NCBI RefSeq assembly: GCF_000003855.2
Contig: NW_003101680.1
Span: forward strand, 3,787,753-3,851,752
DNA from: Blastomyces gilchristii SLH14081
Taxonomy: Eukaryota; Ascomycota; Eurotiomycetes; Onygenales; Ajellomycetaceae
Reading direction: 5' to 3'
Length of the DNA: 64,000 nt
In this document: piece by piece, positions 58,757 through 64,000 of the stretch
Numbering within the stretch: the first letter of the stretch is position 1
Layout: the number at the start of each line of letters is the position of its first letter
Translations under genes and position numbers: made by a program
Notes under the pieces: generated by a model
The model's input: the letters and a program-made list of their open reading frames with translations, nothing else
The model's database searches: none
Told to the model about the DNA's origin: nothing

Positions 58757-60298
58757 TTATATTTGCTTGGCATATTTCCCTTTCATATCTGGCCGGCTCT
58801 TCTCCCACTCATCGCGAAGGACGGCGAATATCGAATCTGCGACGAGGATTGAGAGCCCCAAACTCCAGACTAGGGTTATCGCATAGAAGAAGTTGGCATT
58901 GCCCGAACCAGCGTATATCCATAAATGGTGGAATATTGGGCCAAGAAGCGTTGCATATAGCAAGGCGGCAACAGCGAAAAACGTATAACGCATTACTGGG
59001 TTCACGTTAGCAAATGTGTCAAAGCAAGGGAGAAGAATGGGTTGGTACGTACACGGGAAAATATGGCGGTATAGGGGTAGAAGCGCAAAGTAGATGGATA
59101 CGTCAGAAATGCTTGGGTACGGCTTGAAAATCGCAAATATTCCAAGGATCGCGGTGATCACGAAGAGCGGCTGGGTCCTCATCCTAACGGTGAAAGCTCC
59201 AAGGTACGATGCCAGATGTAACCAGAAAACACCCAGGAAAAATTCTCGGAACGGATCGAAAATCTCAATCAAGAAATACCACCAAAGACCGGCATTTGGC
59301 GTCAAATCAGGCACCAGGAGTTGAACCCCATACGTCGCAGATATGAACTCCCATGAATTACCAGTAATGATATAAGACATGTAGAGGAGTACCATAACAC
59401 TCGTGGCAAATAGGAGAAAGTATTTTAGTGCATAGGCGAGAGAACTGCCTGTGAACTTGCCTTGTGATACATTTCGGTCGTAGCAGAGCAGAATGAGAGG
59501 CGGGTATACGAGAGCAGGATAAAGCGATAGATAGGAAGCGAATCCCAGTGCGAACATGGAATTGAAAGTATTACCCGCAACTGCATTCGAGATCGCATAT
59601 AGGATTGCGGAATTGGTGAAACTGTTGGTCGATCTGCCCAGACATGTCGCGATTACAAATGGATTGAATAGGTACCTATAGAGGTGTTAGAATTCATTTT
59701 TGAGTAGTTCCTCCTACCATGAATCCCCTATCCAAAACATACCCTGCAGCAATTGAAACTCCATCCCATTTAATATGTTTCCGTGGGGACATGTAAAGTC
59801 GAGACACAACGGATTCAGCGGAGTTCGATATGCTAATCAAAGCCGCGGCATTCAGAAGGTCGAGGAGAATGTATACCAGACCGGTGAGGAGAGGATGGCT
59901 AGCAGACCGGGGGAGGAGAACAAATATCGGTAGAAGAATCGGGGCCTTGTGCAAGAGCATATTAGATCGTTGCGCCTTGTGTTAGGTCCATACGTTGAGA
60001 TGTTCAGTATATACCTGGTGATACACTCCGCCGTCATAGGGGCTGACGTTTCGAGTGTATAGAAAGACACCTTCTTGGACTTTCGAGCGACCACAACACA
60101 CATCAGCAATCAAGAATGTGTCGCATTTATGAAGGAGCACAGTTTCAACTCACGCCTCTTAAAGCTGCTGACCGGTGTAGAAACTTCCACTCGACCCGTC
60201 AGAAGGTCTGGGAGCGTCGGGAAAAGTGTAAATAGAAGAACGCGGAGAGCGATTGCGCCCCCGAACACGCACAGTTTTCTTCTATCGACCGGCATCAT
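58757..60298 (-). CDS. GAB1: GPI transamidase subunit PIG-U/Gab1
   Basis: Polytopic ER membrane subunit of the GPI transamidase, which attaches GPI anchors to proteins. Exons: 60298-60154, 60079-60015, 59945-59743, 59675-59053, 58995-58757; phases agree, 424 residues. Family blocks: RVEVSTPVSSFKR at the end of exon 1, EGVFLYTRNVSPYDGGVYHQ in exon 2, APILLPIF in exon 3, and FDPFREFFLGVFWLH later. The last intron (59052-58996) is 57 nt and stop-free, so unspliced reading would add 19 residues; the join HIFP-LMRYTFF and the branch-like GCTAAC support splicing. The protein is very hydrophobic, with many membrane spans, and ends in a Lys-rich tail. It shares a 314-bp divergent promoter with NOP7. 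Confidence 0.92.
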
Positions 60299-60612
60299 GA
60301 ATAGAAATTGCGAAAGAAGCTCATGATATTAGGGTAGTAAACAAAAACGCCTGTAATTGGGATGAACGAGCGTTGGCTACAACTAAGAAATCATTTGACT
60401 GTTGTTCATATATATCTATCTCCCCACGTATCAACTTTCCATCGCGCGGTTATTTAGCGGCTGTTGACGCACGGGCCACATCGAGCTTTTCTCCGACTGG
60501 CGGCACAAGTTTATCTTGGGAGAGTAAACTTTTTTTTCCCTCAAAACACCTAATATCCAACACTGAAATTCGTAAGGCTTTGCTGCAATTTGAGACAATT
60601 CTGACCTGAAAA

Positions 60613-62818
60613 ATGGGGAAAATAAAGAAGAAAGGTATGGAATTCCCATTGTACGGGTATTACGGCTGAGGGTAGTTTGCTAACGCTATTTTATTCATTC
60701 TACAGGCACCTCTGGCCAGGCGAAAAATTTCATCACCAGAACTCAGGCAGTGCGCAAGCTGCAGATTTCTCTCCCTGATTTCCGCAGATTATGTATTTTC
60801 AAGGGTGAGGGAGATTATTTCTTTCTTCTGTTTTATTACAATGTCTAATTCGATTTATACTAGGTATCTATCCCCGTGAGCCTCGAAACAAGAAAAAAGC
60901 TTCGAAATCCGCTACCCCGAGCACCACCTTCTATTACACAAGAGATATTCAGTATCTTCTTCATGAACCTTTGCTTAAGAAATTCCGGGAGCAAAAGGCC
61001 CTTGCCAAGAAGATTGCTAGGGCTCTCGGCCGTGGAGAAGTTGGAAGTGCCGCAAGACTCGAAAAGAATAATGCACCAAAGCTCTCGCTGGATCATATTA
61101 TCAAGGAACGGTATCCGACATTTATAGATGCACTTCGGGATTTGGATGATGCTTTATCGCTTCTCTTTTTGTTTGCCAATCTCCCCTCAACGACCACTGT
61201 GCCGCCTAAGACTATTACTCTCTGCCAGCGCCTATGTCATGAGTTCCAACATTACTTGATCGCCACTAATTCTCTCCGAAAATCCTTCCTCTCAATTAAA
61301 GGAATATACTATCAAGCTACAATTCAAGGGCAGGATATAATGTGGCTGGTGCCTTATCGATTTGTCCAAAGAGTTACTGGGGATGTGGACTATCGAATTA
61401 TGGGCACCTTCGTAGAGTTTTACACTACTCTGCTTGGTTTCGTCAACCATAGACTCTACACTACGATCGGCTTGGTTTACCCACCCAAGTTTGATAAGTC
61501 GAGCGATGAACGTGGTGCTGAACTCGCAGCCTTCACCTTGGAAGGCCGAAATTTTGGCGAAACACAGAAGGCTGTTGAGGGTTCTCAGCAGCTGAATGGG
61601 AGCACTGAGAAAGAAGCGCCTGCATCAAAGGACCTTCAGGCTAAGGTCGACAACATACTCGAAAAGACTAAGCTCGATACGGAGCCTACTGGGCAAGCGA
61701 CCGAAGCCCAGGAGGAAAATACCGATGCCATCGACACGTTTGAGCCAATCGCACCTGAAGCTGATACCTTACCACAACCACAAATCAGTGGAGATGAAGC
61801 CGGCTCGTTATTTGCTCCATTCACCTTCTATATCTCCCGAGAGGCTCCCAGAGCACCTCTCGAGTTCTTGCTTCGTTCTTTTGGGTGCAAGCGTATTGGA
61901 TGGGATAGCGTTCTTGGAGATGGCGCATTTACACAGAACGAGTTAGATCCTCGCATAACACACCAAATCGTTGACCGCCCCCAACTTCCTGAATCTGCAC
62001 TCCCCCTGTTACCCAAAAACCCCGAAGATGGAACTGCCGCTTTGAGGGTAAGACCAGGGACCAGGGTCCCTGGCCGGACGTATGTTCAACCTCAATGGGT
62101 GTGGGATTGCATCAACGAAGGAAGGCTTCTGCGACCTGACCTTTATGCACCTGGCGCTACATTGCCACCACATCTGAGTCCCTGGGTCAAACCTTCCAAG
62201 GGTGGCTACGACCCGAGAGCCAGCCTCGCTGATCAAGAGGAAGAAGGAGAGGCTGAAAGAGCTGCTGAAGCCGAAGAGTACGATGACGATGAGCTCGAGG
62301 AGAGTGAGGATGAAGCTCCTAAATCAAAACAGAGCAAAAAATTGCTTGCTACGCTGGCACGTGACTCGGACGATGAAGAAGCGTCGATTAATGGCGGAAT
62401 GGACATTGCTATGGCAGAAGACACGGACGAAAGCAGCGATGATGGCGATGATGCAGATGAATTCGAAGGGTTCGACCAGGACGAAGACATGAGTTCCGAG
62501 TCAGAAGACGAAGAAGAGAAAGCTCGCTCGCAACACCAGAAGGAACTTGAAGCCGAGGCTGCTGGCCTTCCATTCTCGGCCGCTAGCCAAGCTGATAATG
62601 GAGCTGCTAAGAGCGAAAAGCAACAAGGACCTTTAGCTAAGAAACGAGCGGCCCAGAAGAAGAAGGAAGAGGAGGAGCTTGAACGTCAAAAGATGATGAT
62701 GAGTCGCAAGAAGCGCAAGCTGCTCGATAAGATGATTTACTCGAATAAGAAGCAGGATGCGGAAGCGGAGAAGTTGAGACAGAAGCGAAGAAAGATTGAG
62801 CAGAGTCTTAAGAAGTAA
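60613..62818 (+). CDS. NOP7: Pescadillo homologue (ribosome biogenesis)
   Basis: Nucleolar protein of the PeBoW-type complex needed for 27S pre-rRNA processing and 60S subunit assembly. Exons 60613-60634, 60706-60804 and 60864-62818 join in frame to 691 residues. The N-terminal pescadillo domain is complete ([20 protein letters not shown], then CIFKGIYPREP). A BRCT domain lies at about 355-470, including the family tryptophan in [17 protein letters not shown] long acidic region follows (many Glu/Asp from about 500 to 600) and the tail is Lys-rich and coiled-coil-like ([15 protein letters not shown]). Only two tiny exons precede the long one. It neighbours the Pol I factor RRN9. Confidence 0.95.
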
Positions 62819-63394
62819 ACGAAAAAATGTTTTTTGGGTTGCGTTTGGATTTAATATGTAGTTTTTGTGGCTCTTCGTTTTTTTATGATATCTGAGAACT
62901 GGCAAATGTTGAGGCTGCCACAACAGGCAATTTGCGTGGACATCGATGGGAACACTTTGTTTGGAGTCCGAGCTAAGCTATTTGCAGTCTACCTAAAATA
63001 TCATAAGCTAATAAAACGTGTTTTGAATAACTCATAGTTTCGGGACATTCGACTCTGCCAAGCCGGCTTGCCGAAAAAATATATAATCACGTGACTCGTT
63101 TCTCGCACGTTGAAACGCAGCGACATCAGGAAAAGACACTCTAAAACTTGTATAACTAGTCTTCAGATAGGGCTCTTAGTCCTTCTCCGCTACTTTTTCC
63201 CCTTTATATGTCTCGAAAAAAAACGTCTTATCATTTTTTTTGGTCCAAATACTCGACTCCTTTTGCAACCAGGCCGCGAGACATTACCGATCACGCTGTC
63301 TCAACGTCAAATATGGACTGTCACTACTTGCCCTCACCCTCCTCATCCATATCTAACCAGGAAATTTTGATTTCCTCTTTTAGCTAAGGCGAAA
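62819..63394. promoter_or_regulatory. NOP7 3' flank and RRN9 promoter
   Basis: No gene seen; the open frame at 63110-63370 is probably chance. A CACGTG motif (inside TCACGTGAC) lies at 63088-63093, about 300 bp before the RRN9 start, with TA-rich sequence just upstream. Confidence 0.5.
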
Positions 63395-64000
63395 ATGTCA
63401 ATGCTGAGTTCTCAATGGGTGGATTCACAATCCTCACCCGTAAGCCCATCATCATATCATCAAGTTCGGGAGGATCCGTCAAATATGCCAGTAGAGGCAG
63501 ATTCTCTGGAATACGAAGTGGACATGATTGCTGAGCAACAATTTCCGCAAGTAGAAACTTCTGATGATGGAACTTACGTCACCAAAGATAGCGATATCTC
63601 ACAACCGGACAGTAATTCAAATGCACAGGAGGAAGATCAACCAACTATGGAAGGGGATGACTACGATTCATCAGGAGATTCCCCTATACCGGAAAGACCA
63701 AACAGATACCTTGGCCCTCCATCAACATGGCGTGCGAAGACGCGACAGGAAAGGAACGAAATAAGTTCTTTGGAAGCGCTCCGTGCCAGAGATCTATCTG
63801 TTCATCTATTCAACGCGTTCGCACTCAAAAGGAGAGCGATAGCAATCAAGGCTCAAAAGCCAGAGCAAGATCAAAAGCAACGGTCTAACGACGAAGAAGA
63901 CGGGTGGCTATCGTCGAAATTCATGCCGACGAAGCAGTGGACTGCATGGCCTCTACATGCAGACGAGGTGCCAAGAGGAGATTCACATGTACTGAAAGAC
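63395..64000 (+). CDS. RRN9: RNA polymerase I initiation factor Rrn9-like, 5' part
   Basis: Rrn9 is a subunit of the upstream activating factor that recruits RNA polymerase I to rDNA. The frame from ATG 63395 is open to the window end (202 codons, no stop), so the gene continues beyond it. After an acidic, low-complexity N-terminus comes the Rrn9 domain: NRYLGPPSTWRAKTRQER, then LEALRARDLSVHLFNAFALK (around residues 126-150), and KQWTAWPLHADEVPR near 184-198. The DLSxHLYNA-type and WTAWPL motifs are the family hallmarks as I know them. The downstream part, introns and full length cannot be judged. Confidence 0.82.
   Translation, partial: MSMLSSQWVDSQSSPVSPSSYHQVREDPSNMPVEADSLEYEVDMIAEQQFPQVETSDDGTYVTKDSDISQPDSNSNAQEEDQPTMEGDDYDSSGDSPIPERPNRYLGPPSTWRAKTRQERNEISSLEALRARDLSVHLFNAFALKRRAIAIKAQKPEQDQKQRSNDEEDGWLSSKFMPTKQWTAWPLHADEVPRGDSHVLKD

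Overview
The window looks like a piece of a filamentous ascomycete chromosome, most likely a member of the Onygenales (Ajellomycetaceae; a Blastomyces-like genome would fit). That placement is an inference from gene style, short GT-AG introns and very long AT-rich, repeat-mutated transposon tracts; no marker gene here proves the genus. It contains two gene-bearing segments of normal base composition (about 3.2-13.4 kb and 54.7-64 kb) and about 43 kb of AT-rich, stop-riddled transposon sequence (1-3.2 kb and 13.4-54.7 kb).

Left gene island: an ABHD12-like serine hydrolase (+), then on the minus strand mitochondrial elongation factor G (MEF1), the mitoribosomal protein bL36m (RTC6-like, with an apparent single-base frameshift) and threonine dehydratase (ILV1). 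Right gene island: RCF1 (+), a LYR-motif protein of the LYRM2 type (-, with an apparent single-base frameshift), the histone N-terminal acetyltransferase NAT4 (+), the GPI-transamidase subunit GAB1/PIG-U (-), pescadillo NOP7 (+) and the start of the Pol I factor RRN9 (+, cut by the window end). Four of these are mitochondrial (MEF1, bL36m, RCF1, probably LYRM2-like) and two serve ribosome production (NOP7, RRN9).

Transposon block, left to right: a Ty1/copia copy (-) carrying a tRNA-like SINE; a small CpG-retaining patch; a Tad-like LINE (+); the 3' half of a chromodomain-containing Ty3/gypsy element (+) with its 258-bp LTR, the same family as the fragment at the window start; a second LINE copy (+); an LTR-like 0.94-kb repeat; a second gypsy family with integrase and chromodomain (+) split by a solo LTR; a full-length gypsy element (-) with two 309-bp LTRs and a second SINE inside; the second copy of the 0.94-kb repeat; and a full-length copia element (-). 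Several insertions have visible target-site duplications (AGAAT, TTTAA, GCATT, and 13-14 bp for the SINEs).

All transposon reading frames are broken by C-to-T type changes on both strands, as expected from repeat-induced point mutation (RIP). Older sequence has almost no CpG and little CpC/GpG, while the SINEs and the solo LTR still carry CpG. I see no clear new defence or metabolic system. The more interesting signals are the SINE-LINE 3'-end match, an unexplained long frame downstream of pol in one gypsy family, and two frameshifted small mitochondrial genes.
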